The notes beneath the pieces were generated by a model that worked only from the letters and a program-made list of their open reading frames with translations, was not told the origin of the DNA and did no database searches. From Blastobasis lacticolella (lineage: Eukaryota > Arthropoda > Insecta > Lepidoptera > Blastobasidae), in contig LR990054.1 in assembly GCA_905147135.1 (NCBI GenBank), positions 17,459,001-17,523,000 of the forward strand: a DNA stretch of 64,000 nucleotides, read 5' to 3'. The first letter of the stretch is position 1; each line of letters starts with the position of its first letter. Shown here one piece after another: positions 47,991 through 60,400 of the stretch. The position numbers and the translations under genes are program-made.

Positions 47991-49535
47991 ATGGTCTTGA
48001 CTGATCTTGTGAAATGGAACATATGTAAGTCCCCCCTCCCACTCAAAGTGCACCTCACTAACATCCGAGGCCTGCACTCAAATCTCAATGCAGTCCACCA
48101 CCACCTCGAGACTGATAAGCCGCAGCTGCTGTTCCTCACTGAGACGCAGATCAGAAGTCCGGCTGACGCGGCGTACCTCAGTTACCCAGAGTATACTCTC
48201 GAGCACAGGTTCGTACCTCGTGCCGGAGTCTGTGTGTACGCTCGCGACGACATCTGCATTCGGCGTCTCAGATGCTTTGAAGGGGCTGGTTTGTCCATTT
48301 TGTGGCTTCTGGTGGATACTGGTCAAGTGCAAATCCTGTTTGCCTGCGTTTATCGATCCCACAGCGGGGACCAGGAGACGACTCGTTTATGTGACCATCT
48401 CATTGAAGCGGCGGATGAAGCGAAGGAATGTAACCCCGTGGCGCAGCTGGTCATTCTGGGGGATTTCAATTTCCACCACCAAGAGTGGCTTTTCCCATAC
48501 CAGGTGACCAATCATGCTGGGAGAGAGGCGCGTAAACTAGCTCTGTCGCTAGATCTCACCCAGCTAGTAAACTGCGCCACGAGGGTACCGGATGTCGACT
48601 CCCATTCCGCCAATTGCTTACACCTTCTGCTGACAACTGATCCGGACAGGCACTCAGTATCGGTTTCCGCACCGCTGGGTACATCCGACCACTGTCTGGT
48701 GAAATCTGTATCCGTCTATTCCCCACCCGAGCAAAGCCCATGCAACCCCCGACGGGTGTGGCGATACAAATCAGCAGATTGGGATGAGATGCGTCACTTT
48801 TTTACTTGCCTCCCGCCAAGGATAGGACGAAAAAACTTTAGCTTCTCTTCGGGCGATCCGTCGAGTTGTGCTGAAGCCGTTACCGCGGTTATACGGCAGG
48901 GAATTAAATACTTTATTCCATATTCTGACGTAGCGATGAATGGCAAGTCTCGTCCATGGTTTAGTGCTGACTGCAGTCGCGCTGAAGCGCTGAAGCAAGC
49001 GGCATACTCTGTCTGGGCTAAGGCTCGAGCGCATATGTCTCCGGATACTCGCAAACTGAAGAAAGCCTTTAACCTCGCCGCCAAGTCTTGCAAAAGGACG
49101 CTACGCAGGGCTCGATTCGACCACATAAGTCGGATTGGCATCAAACTTGCCTCTTACCCTCCTTTTGGCGTTTTGGTCTTTGGCAAAAGCGGTCGAATCC
49201 AACTTTAGTCAATCTTCGTTACCACCATTGCTGAAACCGGATGGGACACTGGCGCGTGCTGCGGAAGAGAAAGCAAATTTACTTGCTTCTCAATTCGCGG
49301 CGAATTCACGTTTGGATACTGCAGGTTAAACTCCACCTATCTCACCCCGCGCTGACTGCACTATGGCAGAGGTGCGTGCGTATACATCAGAAAGAGATTT
49401 TAAAAATCCTGCGGAGTCTAGACGTGAACAAGGCTAGTGGACCAGATGGTATACCAGCAATAGTCCTGCGTAGTTGTGCCCCCGAGTTGTCTCCTATTCT
49501 CAGGCGCCTGCATCGCCTAAAAAAAATTTAAATTT
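47991..49535 (+). mobile_element. Truncated LINE, endonuclease domain plus start of reverse transcriptase
   Basis: The frame 47,991-49,208 encodes an APE-type endonuclease: HLTNIRGLHSNLNAVHHHLE (N-terminal catalytic Asn motif), LLFLTETQI (catalytic Glu), VCVYRS-like FACVYRSHSG, LVILGDFNFHHQEW (DFN, catalytic Asp/Asn) and PLGTSDHCLVKS (SDH, catalytic His). All expected catalytic positions are present. After a frameshift near 49,135-49,210 it continues with VNKASGPDGIPAIVL (reverse transcriptase entry motif) and stops dead at about 49,530. This is the order of CR1/jockey-group ORF2. The element has lost most of its reverse transcriptase. Confidence 0.88.
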
Positions 49536-51250
49536 CAGTTCTATGTATGGGGACCCCCAAAATTTATTATTATTATTTTCTATTTATGTATGAAAATCTT
49601 AATGCAGTTCACACATAAGAGTTCGGTTTTTGCCATTTGGCTCCGAAACCCTAAAAACTATACCCCGACTACGTCATTTGATATCATACACGTTATTATT
49701 ATCACATTTTGATTTTTTTCACATTTAAATAAATATCACATACATACTTACATAATACACATTAAACTACTTGTTTGTGCAGTCGTGTAAAAGTTCAAAA
49801 CAATCGGATTTATGTTTCGTCTCATTAAAATTATACTAAGTATAAATTTTTATCGACATCGATAGTTAAGAAGTAAAGTCACGTCACTCAAAAAGTCGGA
49901 AATTTTTTGATTGACTTAAATTCAACCACGATTAATCTCTATTGCTTAGAGTCTTAAGTTGTATTTCTTAAAACACTAGTCTCGTGGGGTGTGCATGTAG
50001 TCTCGTGGGGAGAACGTGTAGTCTCGTGTCGCACAAACATGAGTAACATGACTCGATTATTCATATTGCTCACTATCTAATCGATACATCATTACGATTA
50101 TTAGAAATTACATTTAAATAGAAATATACGTAAATAAAATAAAAAAATACTCACAAATGAAAGGTTATTCCATCTTTTTTAATGTTTGATGTGTTGGACT
50201 TGTTTTTGCACGAGTTAACAGCACAAAACGGCATTTTAGCGGAGCACTCGCAGACGTCCTTACGATGATTTACCGATGCGCGACTGTTTGTAATCGATTA
50301 CGCAAATGATGATGATGATAAAAAGAGATTCAATTTCTTTAAGATGTCTCTCATTGGATGATGTGCAACAGAACTTTGAACATACGGGTGGTATACCACA
50401 TTTACGACCGACTGTATTGGTATACAGTCTGTCAAGAAACTCTTGAATCAGGCTCGTGAACAATTTCGAAGGCATCGCTAGCTGTGACACCTAAAGTTCT
50501 CAATTTGATAGTAAGTTTTTGTTATGTTTACACCGCGGCTCCAGTCTACTCGTGACCATGAAAACAAATTCAATTCCAACCATGGTAACAAACCCGATAA
50601 TATGTGTGATGAAAGTGTATTGTTATTACTTGTTGTTAGATCTATAGTTATTATTCACGACTTTCTTGACAAACTGGACGTTCCCTAATACTAGCAATTT
50701 AGCTTTTAAGACCTTGTACAGTAGCCGTATTCACAATGATTCGAAACCGTTTCCGAACGATTCGACACGAAATCGTGAGCGGCGAATCCGTGTCGATCGA
50801 TTCGAAAACTGTTATTCAGAATCCCGATAGATTCCACGGAAACTCTACTCTCTATAACATATGAAAATTTTATCAAAATTAACTAAAGCCACATTTTAAG
50901 AACTTTTACGGGGTCCTTTGTCGATTCCGTATCCGAATTCGATTTCCGAGCCATTGTGAATACGGCTACAGGTGGGGCGAATCCGCCGCGAATCGTTTCG
51001 CGCGTTAGCGAGGTTCTGCGTACTAATATGTATGTACATTGCGTCCAGACCCTACGGGTTAATTAGAAATACACGCGTAAATCGCGCGCACTTCTCTTGC
51101 TTCGAGATTATCTGCAGTGTCATATCCATAGCTGCGAAGACATGAAGCGAGGCAGGTAAATGGACTCTTATTGCCAGCGCCAATTCCTACCACCAACTTT
51201 ATTATCCTTCCAATAAAACACCGACCGTATCTAAAACCATCCATTTAATA
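49536..51250. other. Intergenic region between cathepsin D and PHRF1
   Basis: AT-rich. Contains three spaced copies of TAGTCTCGTGGGG or close variants (49,978-50,030) and MITE-E (50,720-50,970). The minus frame at 50,260-50,490 has no features I recognise. Confidence 0.5.
50721..50969. mobile_element. MITE-E with perfect 18-bp terminal inverted repeats
   Basis: GTAGCCGTATTCACAATG at 50,721-50,738 is exactly inverted at 50,952-50,969. The 249-bp body is CpG-rich near its ends (TTCGA words) and AT-rich in the middle. No coding content. Flanks do not show a clear long target duplication. Confidence 0.85.
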
Positions 51251-51256
51251 CTATAT

Positions 51257-51262
51257 TTTATT
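51257..51262 (-). terminator. Polyadenylation signal, PHRF1
   Basis: TTTATT on the plus strand is AATAAA on the minus strand, about 160 bases beyond the stop codon at 51,423-51,425. Confidence 0.5.
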
Positions 51263-51422
51263 TAAATAGAAGCTTAACTAAATTATTTTTAATATTCGTA
51301 CATAAATTATAATTACAAATACATAAAAGTAATCTGATAAAATCTGAAGTAGAATGAGTTCTATCACTACAGTATATTACAGATTATAATTCTAGATTGT
51401 CCGTGTACTGTACAGGGGGAGG

Positions 51423-54400
51423 CTACGCGAGCCCCAGTTTGTGTTTTTTGCGGATTTTCTTCACGTACGCCTCCACTAGCGCCTGGATCTTGGCGGGGTT
51501 GATCTCGCCAGACTTGTTGTGACATATCTGCGGAGGAAACCGTGGGTTAGTTGTTGGCATTGACCTGGAAAATCTATGGAGATCAGTGAGGTGAACTATG
51601 TAAAAGAGGAATGTTGCGGCAAGTTACCTCAGACCAAGGGACGTGAAACAACTATTAAATAAATAACTAGTCATCGTTTATCCGTATGTTGTCCCTTGCC
51701 AAGGATCAATCATTATTTGGAAGAGTATGAAGTTAAGGACCGACAGAGATCTCGGCTAAGCCTGCCGCGACCGAGACTGTTTAATGGCGCAGGGCCGGAC
51801 CCCACAACCCCCGAAATGCCGATATCGATCATACTAAGATACAATACAATACAAAAAGATAAGATAAACTGTGAAAATAAACTAAAATTTACTTTTGAAA
51901 CTTGTATTTAGATCACATACAATCTCATCAGTCTATGAACGATAATGCAAAGATTATAATTATCAAGTTTTCAATATGTTTCCCATTTTAGGGAATGTTT
52001 CGATCTCGGTCTTTATTTGGGCAAAGGTTACCATTGCAGGGGATAACCTCGGATAAAAGGCGAATATTCGAATCATGAAACCAAATATATCTCCATCTCA
52101 CTATGTAGTCGGACCTTCCATTCATACATACAGAAACCCTATTTAGAAAGGGATGGCTTAACCACAGAGAATGTTAGTTGTTTCACGTCCATAGGTATTC
52201 TAGACCGATACTGGAAACCTCGTATCCTATAACACTAGGTCTTCGGATCTAATTATCTAACTATAATACTATCAGTAACCTGAACTTACGTGTCTGTATA
52301 ATTTATTAATTCTATACAAATTAAATACCTAATGCGACTTGGTTACTTTTTATAATTTTATTTACGTCAAAATAAAGTCTAATACAATTTGATTACAATT
52401 ATTGATGTTAAAGACCTCTATCATCGACAAAACTTGTAAGAAAAACAATTCCCAGTAGTTCTGTTGACAGAACTGTTCGACAGGGTTACAACAGATCTAG
52501 TGGGGAACAATATCCCAGTAGTTCTGTTAACACTTTCCCTGCTAACTCAAATACCAGATATACTACAGCAGTGCTAAGTATCGTTGCGCGCGTATTAAAC
52601 GGAGCGGCTTTCGGAAGCATCTGTTGCGTCGGCCGCGGCGAAAGTGTTAACAGAACTGTGGCAAGGTTACTTACAGCTTATAATACAGATTTTAAAAGTT
52701 CAGTTCCGAGAGAGCTGCGTCCAGCTCGTGTTAATTACATATACATGACAGATAACATCGAAATAACGAAATTATATTAAACTAGCGGCCTGCCCCGGCT
52801 TCGCACGGGTAGTAAACCTTAACAAATTATACACCTGAACCTTCGTCATGAATCACGTTGTCTAAAACCGCACTATGTAGTCTGTGTGTGAATACCGCAT
52901 GAAAATCCGTTTAGTAGTTCTTGAGTTTATCGCGTACAGACTGACAGTAAGACACGCCGTGGGACTTCGTGTTTATAATATGAAGTAATTATATTATACT
53001 TAAGTATGTACTGAGTAGTGTCCCGTTACAAACAGGACACTATATTACGATCACAAAAGTTCCAACCGTCTCCTCAACCATTTTAGAGGGAAGGGGGCGA
53101 CCCGGCTCCTGACGGCCGTATTTCTTGACATTGACTCCCCTCCCGTACTGCCTAGATAGCCGAGCGAACTGAGCGGCGAACACGCGACTTTTGTCTAATA
53201 TTCACATTTTTAAACTCGTGATATCTTTCGAATGGAATGTCTGAATTGAATAATTCAAAAAGTTATATAAAGGTATTGAAGTAGTCGTGAATATGAAGTA
53301 ATTTATTTTGATAAGGAATAATACCAAGGTACAAATAAAGAGCGTTTTTTAGCGGCGGCATTTCAATTAAATTTTCAAAATAAAAGAACACTTATTGTGA
53401 CATAACTATAATAGTTAGACATATACTGTCGCGACACTTTTTGTAGATAATGATGTGTTCTGCAAAGTCGTAGTACATTATTTTGTTCTATCATCAATAG
53501 TTTTCGCAGCGCACGCGATGTAAGGAATTTTTTGGGTATTTTTCTACACCTTCGGTTACATTGTTCAAATTTTACCAAGGATCCCTAATTTTTTTCAAAA
53601 TGAAATGTAGCCTATGTCAAATTGGAAGAATGTAGCATTCTATTGGTGAAAAAATTTTTTAAATCGGCCCAGTACTTTTTGAGCCTATTCATTACAAACA
53701 TACAAACATACAAAAATAGGTACAAATCTTTCCTCTTTATAATATTTAATATATTAAATAACAGTTACAAATCCAGACTGAAATTCATTGAGATAGCGAT
53801 ATACGTCTTTTTAATGGTAAACGCTAACTCTCTACCTCTGCATGCAATGACAAACGAGCAGATAGCCCACCTGATGGTATGCGGTAACTGTCGCCCATAA
53901 CATCAACGATTCATGCATTTAAGATGCAGGTAACAAAAATGCAGAACCGCAGGCGCGTTGTCACTGTAAGGACTAAGATGAAATACCTCATGCCTGTTGC
54001 GCTGGCTACCTTATCCTTCAAACCGGAAAGCGACAACGCAAGCATTGTTGCTTGGCGGCAGAAATATCTACCTGTGTGTGTGTGTGTGTGTTTTGCAATG
54101 AGAAAAGCACCCCGTCCCTACGGGGTGTCGCATAGTAGCCTTCCCGGCTACAGGTGCTCCCAGGGGGTGTTTAGCACGTATGCGCCTAGGCCCCTTTTTG
54201 GCGAGTCGTGCATAACCAGTCCGGCCGGCCGGCTGGTACTCATGAGAGTTCACCTCCTCCCTCCCAACCGCTACCGCAGGGTGCGTCGGGCGCAAAAAAA
54301 AAAAGAGAAAAGAAGCTCCTTTTAAATGGACTGAGCATACTATACCTAATGCGTGTATTTCTAAACATGCCAGTAACAGATAATCGCCTATGGATGTGCC

Positions 54401-57400
54401 CAAAAAGTAAAGGTAAAGTGTCCACTAAATAAATAAATAAATAAATATGCTTGTACAACTTACACGGCGCCATCTAGCCCCAAAGCAAGCTTAGCTTGTG
54501 TTATGGGTGCTAGACAACTGATAAAGTATGCATTACATTGATTTTACGATTAAGTTTGTTAGAAAAAACAGAAAGTCAAGTTTTGAATTTAATTACTGGG
54601 ACCATGATGATTTAATTACTAGTAATCTATAGAGCCTCCGTTTTTAAGATTGACCCCGGTTCCAGACCACACATGGTATATAACACCCAGACCCGTAAAA
54701 GAAATTAAATTTCATCATTTCAATTTCTGCTCGGCCGGAAATCGAACTAGCATAAAAACTATTCACGATGCACAATCACTGTAATTTTTTTAAACCACTA
54801 AGGTGGCAACTGTCTGACTCACCGCCTTCATCGCAGCCTATGGACGTCATCGCCATAAAGCTTTAACCGTAGACCCTTTCCCCACCTCCCAAGAACTTCC
54901 TCCCCCCACCGTTATCCCGATACTGACCTTAGGCACACACCGTCTCAGCACATCCTTGTACTCGTCCTTGGTGACGTGTTTCTTGTTGTAATGCGGCTTC
55001 AGCACCAGCTTCACCTCCTCCACGACGCGCTCTTGGCGGTTCAGCTTCTTGAGGAACTGCACGCGAGCAGACGGATAGTAACTCTATATTGTGTTTAGGA
55101 ATTCACACGTTATATGTATAGTTTGGGACGGCTGGCGTGTATGCGCCACACGTTGCGATGTATAGTCGCGTTAGTTGGTGACTTTCGTGGCTACACATAT
55201 TGTCGGGTTCGTTACCACGGTTAGTATCGTTTCATCATCATAGCCCGTAACAGCCAGGACTTTGGGCCTCTCCCACAAAAGGGAAGCTTATTGAAATAAT
55301 CTCCACGCTTGGCAGGCGGGTTGGAGATCGCAGTGTCGCAAACATAACAATGGAAAACGCTGCTGCCCATTTTCCAGTTTACGGAGGCTCTTGATCTTTT
55401 GTCTCGAAAGCATTAGTCGCCTTGTACGACACCCACGAGTGTAAGGGGTTGGTGCTATTCTACTCTACCGGACACCACACGGCGAAGTAGTAGTATCGTT
55501 TACCCCGACAATATGTGTAGTTGAATTATGATGTATAGTTTGTTAGTAATGGCGTGTGAGGTGGTGTTTGGTGTTAGTTTGGCGGGGTTCGGGTTGTTTT
55601 TGAGGCTTTTTGCGATGACAGAAATCAGCTAGATGTCGCTACTGAGACGCGAGATCTGATGTCAAAGTAAAGGTCTGTCATTGGCTGGAATGGGACATTT
55701 TGCAGCTGTATTTTTTAGTCGAATAGCGCGGCAGTATTTTGACATCTTACTCGCCAGTAGCGCCATCTAGTATAATTTCGAAATCGCGTTGGCCCTCATT
55801 GCTCATCACACTGACCACACCACTACAACCGGTGAAACTCTTCAGCTTGTTTCCTGAGGATGCTCCGTGGAAGAAGGAAACACGTGTCGATGTTCACCAG
55901 CGATAGTGTTCAGTGAGTGTGACAAGAAATTGACAGATGAAACAAAGCAAAAAAACAGTCATAATTCATAAGCTATTATGGGTAGTGAGTATGAGGTTTT
56001 GAGTAATTTGACAGCAATGAGGCCGTAAACATTCCATTGGAGGGTTACATTTTTATGCCTTTGGTTGTTGATAGAAATAAAATAAAAATCTATTAATAAG
56101 CAAACAAAGCAATAAAGAAATCAATGGTGGGTGGGGATGATGTTTTCACTATAGTAAATGCCAAATAGATTGGCAACAGCGGTCGTTGACCTCTTGGTCG
56201 GAACTGATTCGTATGTGGTCAGAGCGATTGTTGTAATACTTCAAAAGGCTTTATTTGTCAAAATTTTATGTAGGAGTTATTTGTAAAAGATTCATTTTAG
56301 TGAATTACTGCCTTACTTCGTTTCTAATGACTAGTAACGGCCGACGACACTGCAGGACTTAGGGCCTCTCTCACGAAAGGGGAGATTATTGCCATAATTT
56401 CCACGCTTGGCTCCATATGAATATGTGTTGGAGTTCGCAGTGTCATAAACATACAATGGAAAAAGCTGCTGCTCATTTTCCAGCCAACGGAGACACGAGA
56501 TCTTTTGTCTCGAAAACATTGGTCGCCTTGTACGGCACCCACTTGTGTAAGGGATTGGTGATTCTACTCTGCAGGATACTACACGGCCACTGTAGGCACT
56601 AATTCATGAAAATTATATGCAAAAATTAAAACTCTTCTACTTACACCAAATTTAAACGATTACGATTATTAAACAATTACAGCAATTTCTAGGTCCATTA
56701 ACAAATTAGTTCTAACCGAGAGGTCAACGTCCGCAATTACCAATCTATTTGGCACCTACTATAATGTGTATGAATATGAAAAAGTAATATCAGTGGCACT
56801 CACTTTGCTCTTGACTTGCATCTCCACTGCGGAGCTGGGCAAGTCGTCCAGAATCTTGAGGTTGTCTTCGTCCATTTTTACGCCGACTTGCGTTTTACCT
56901 GGGGACATAGGCACAGGGATAATTAGCGAGGTGCTATAGCTATAACCCAAGCGACAGAAAAAGTCGGAAATCCCCCGACCAAGTTTAAGTTTACTTATTA
57001 ATAACCATTGTTACATGTCAAAAAATTACATTGATACACGATACCGCAAAATTCATAATTATTTAACATTATGTCAATATTTTACAATTATAATTGTACA
57101 ATTGTATAAGTTTACATATGCTCAAATATTTTCTAAACTAATAATACGACTTTAATGAAATAAAGCTAAGAACTATCTCGATTAAACTGGCTATCGAACA
57201 GAAAAATTGCATCCAAATCGCTCCATCCGTTCGGGAGCTACGATGTTACAGACAGACCCACACACACACGTCAAACCCTGTTTTTTCATCAGCAGAACTG
57301 ACTCAGTTAAACTAAATTTGACATTTGATGTCTACTAAACCCTAATTTGGTATTCGCTATGGCAAGTGTTCAATTGAAAAGACGAGATAACGACAACAGT

Positions 57401-60400
57401 TGTCCACTGTAGACGATTATGACATATATTTTTGTATCGATAATTCAATTATTGGTATTGCGTATGATGGTGATTATCACTTAGCAGGTGATAAAAACTA
57501 TATTGTTTTATCCTATGTATAAGATTTAGTCTGAGCACTGCCGTTAGGAGACTTTGGTTATACTATGAATGGATAGATTTGGCCTGAGCTGTGGATTTAC
57601 CTTTCTTCTTACTAAGCTTAACCGGCACTTTAGCGACTGCCCCCTTCTTCTTCTTGAACGGCTTGTCGAACAGTGCGTCGAACATGTCGCCGCGCTTCCC
57701 GCCGCGCGGGCCGGGCGGCGCGGCCGGCAGCCCCGGCGGCGAGAACAGGTCCCCGAAGTCCGACGAGCCGGGGGAGTATGGGGAGTCGCCGCCGTACCTG
57801 GGGGTGGGGAAGAAACCACCAGGTTATCGTCAGGTGAGCTGCTTCCTCCATGAGGGTTTCACGATTCTAAATTTCACTAGACGCCGCTACTGAGACGTAG
57901 GTCCGATGCCACAATAAACACTCGTGATTCGCTGGAATAGATTCGTTATCTTACAACATTTGTGCGAGTCCAGTAACACAACAGTATTTTGGCAGCAGAC
58001 CTTACGCCTCAATAGTCGCATCTGAAATCGCGAAAACATCCACATCTACACCGTTGCGAAAAAGTGGTCGACGAAACCGACAGAAAATCGTCGGGAAACT
58101 CCCGACCAAATTTACATATACTCAAATATTTTCGTAACTACTGAAACAAGCGCTTAACCCTGGTTATCGTTCTCGCAAGCGCACTGCCACTAGACCAGTG
58201 CCGCTTACTACCTACAAAAAGAAACACATGGAAAAAATAAAAAACACAAAAAAAAAATCAACTCACGGCGACGCCTGCCTGGCGGTGGGCAGCGGTAATC
58301 TCGATATCTTGGTGGCCTGCATCGGCTTCACTGGGTTGGACTTGATCGGCGACGGCTTGGCTAGGAACAGCTTCGGCGGGGGGGCGGCAGGCCTAAGAGA
58401 CATTATTATTAAGCAAACTCCACTCAACCTCAAACGTATTTATTCAATTTAGGGCCGATTTTTCAATCCTCAGATAAAACGTATCAGTCTGTTAAGTTAC
58501 TAGTTGACTAAAATAAAATCGTATCGTTACTTCTTAAACAAGTGAAATTATAGTATGTTTTAATTTGGTAGTATATTACTTTATCACACTATTATTAATT
58601 TGAGTCAACAAAAAGGAAAAAGATACAACAGTAGTTACATTAAAGTTACATGGGTTTGTTGGTTAAATATTAGGTCTTGACCTATGGAATTAACGTTTTG
58701 TATGGCGAAAATGGTGGATCAACGACTTGGTAAAGATCGCAGGTACCAGCTGGATGCGGAAGGCACAGGACCAGCTTTCGTGGAGATCTCTGGGGCAGGC
58801 CTATGCCCAGCAGTGAGCGTCTTTTGGCTGATATGATGATGATAATGATGGCGAAAATTGTTCATACGAGTATATTTTTCAATATCTTGGAAATGGCCGA
58901 TCTGATTTCGATGAAACTTTGTAGGTATAATCGGACAACGTTGAGCTAACAAGTGCATAGCATTTTATATTAATAACTAAATTTTTCATAAAATTATATC
59001 TGGTTAAAGAGGCAAAACTGACAATTAAAAAGGGGTATTTTCGCCAATCTCTTTTCTTTCGTCCTCTCTATATGAATAAATGAATGAAAATATTAAAATG
59101 TTTTCCTCAAAAAAAAATTATTCTGATTCGACTGTTGACGACCATAAAAATAATAACTAGCTACATATACAAAACAAAATTGTCCATGGCTGCCAGTGAG
59201 ACTAACAGTCGTTGTCATTCCGCCATGCCCAAACCACCTAAGCATTCCTTTCTCCTAATCACTACATTTTTCAACAATAACAATACTTCAAACAACATAC
59301 CTATATGAATTGAAACCTGCGGCCTTAGCCAAGAGGTTTCGTTAATCTACAATAGTTTGTGGTAGAAAAAATGTATGGGATTTGACATAAGGTAACGTTA
59401 TCTGACATAAGCGGTTTGTGGTAGAAATTCTTTTGCCATAGACAATTTACGTACTTTCGGTGTACAAAGGAGGCGGATTGGCGGACGATCCTACACAATC
59501 AGAGTCAATGTAGATGTTGGTAGAAATAGTCGAACTACGACCTGTCAATTTTCTACCAGACATGCATCACGCAAGCGGAGCTGTAAAAGATGACCGGTAG
59601 GTCGATCACTAAAAATAGACAGGTCACTAATCGTATATAATAATATAATAAATTCGTGGACAAATTCACACAGCGCCATCTAGCCCCAAACTAAGCAAAG
59701 CTTGTACTATGGGTGCTAGATAACTGATATACTACTTAAATACGTTTTTTTATTTATATTACATACTTATTATACATAGACACCCAGACCCGTAACAGAA
59801 ATTAAAATTCATCATTTCAATTTCTGCCCGGCCGGGAATCGAACCCGGGACCTCTTGCGTGGCAGACCGGCATATGGACCATTGAACCACTAAGGTCGTC
59901 AAAGTGCATATATCCACTAAGTGCATTATACCTGGTGGGCGAAGGCAGCACGATCCTGGGCGGCGGAGGCTCGGCCCCCGCGGCCCCGCCATTGGGGGGT
60001 GGCTCGGGGGACACGTCGCGGGTCGATTGTAGGAGTGCCATCACCTGGGGGGACAATAAAGGAGGCTATAGTTGTACTAGACGAAATTCGGGGGACGAAG
60101 GGGGGGCTGGACTAGTGCTAGGTGTCATGAAGATCGATCGATTGACAGTTTCGCTGCGGCCGGCGCAACAATGAGCAGTTTTCCAATAGGTATCTAAAGC
60201 ATTCCTAACCACTCACTAAATGGCGCCCCGACAATTTTGGTAATTGATAATCGCTTGAAATAGGTTCTTAGCAAACAGGATATAAACACTTGGTACGTTG
60301 TAGTGGATAATATTGTATTTGTCAATAGTTTTCAACCATTTTAGAGGTTGTAATAATAATGGAACATAGTGCCAACTTCTATAAATATTTCTTTTTAAAC

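Larger units (their letters stand above)
51528..54927 (-). other. PHRF1 last intron
   Basis: Contains element H (51,639-52,190) with a LINE-like insert, MITE-G (52,520-52,657), a Helitron-like end (52,781-53,000, with a possible 5' part near 53,640-53,760), dispersed repeat T (53,830-54,070), a (GT)n run (54,074-54,091), a poly-A-tailed repeat (54,095-54,310) and SINE-B copy 6 (54,425-54,792). 53,000-53,640 has nothing I recognise. Confidence 0.6.

Noticed and set aside
47991..49208. Host endonuclease gene
   Set aside because: The 405-codon frame is an APE-type LINE endonuclease followed by a reverse transcriptase entry motif; it is a transposon remnant.
57544..57853. Overlapping frames on both strands around 57,550-57,850
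   Set aside because: Shadows of a GC-rich PHRF1 exon (57,601-57,797).
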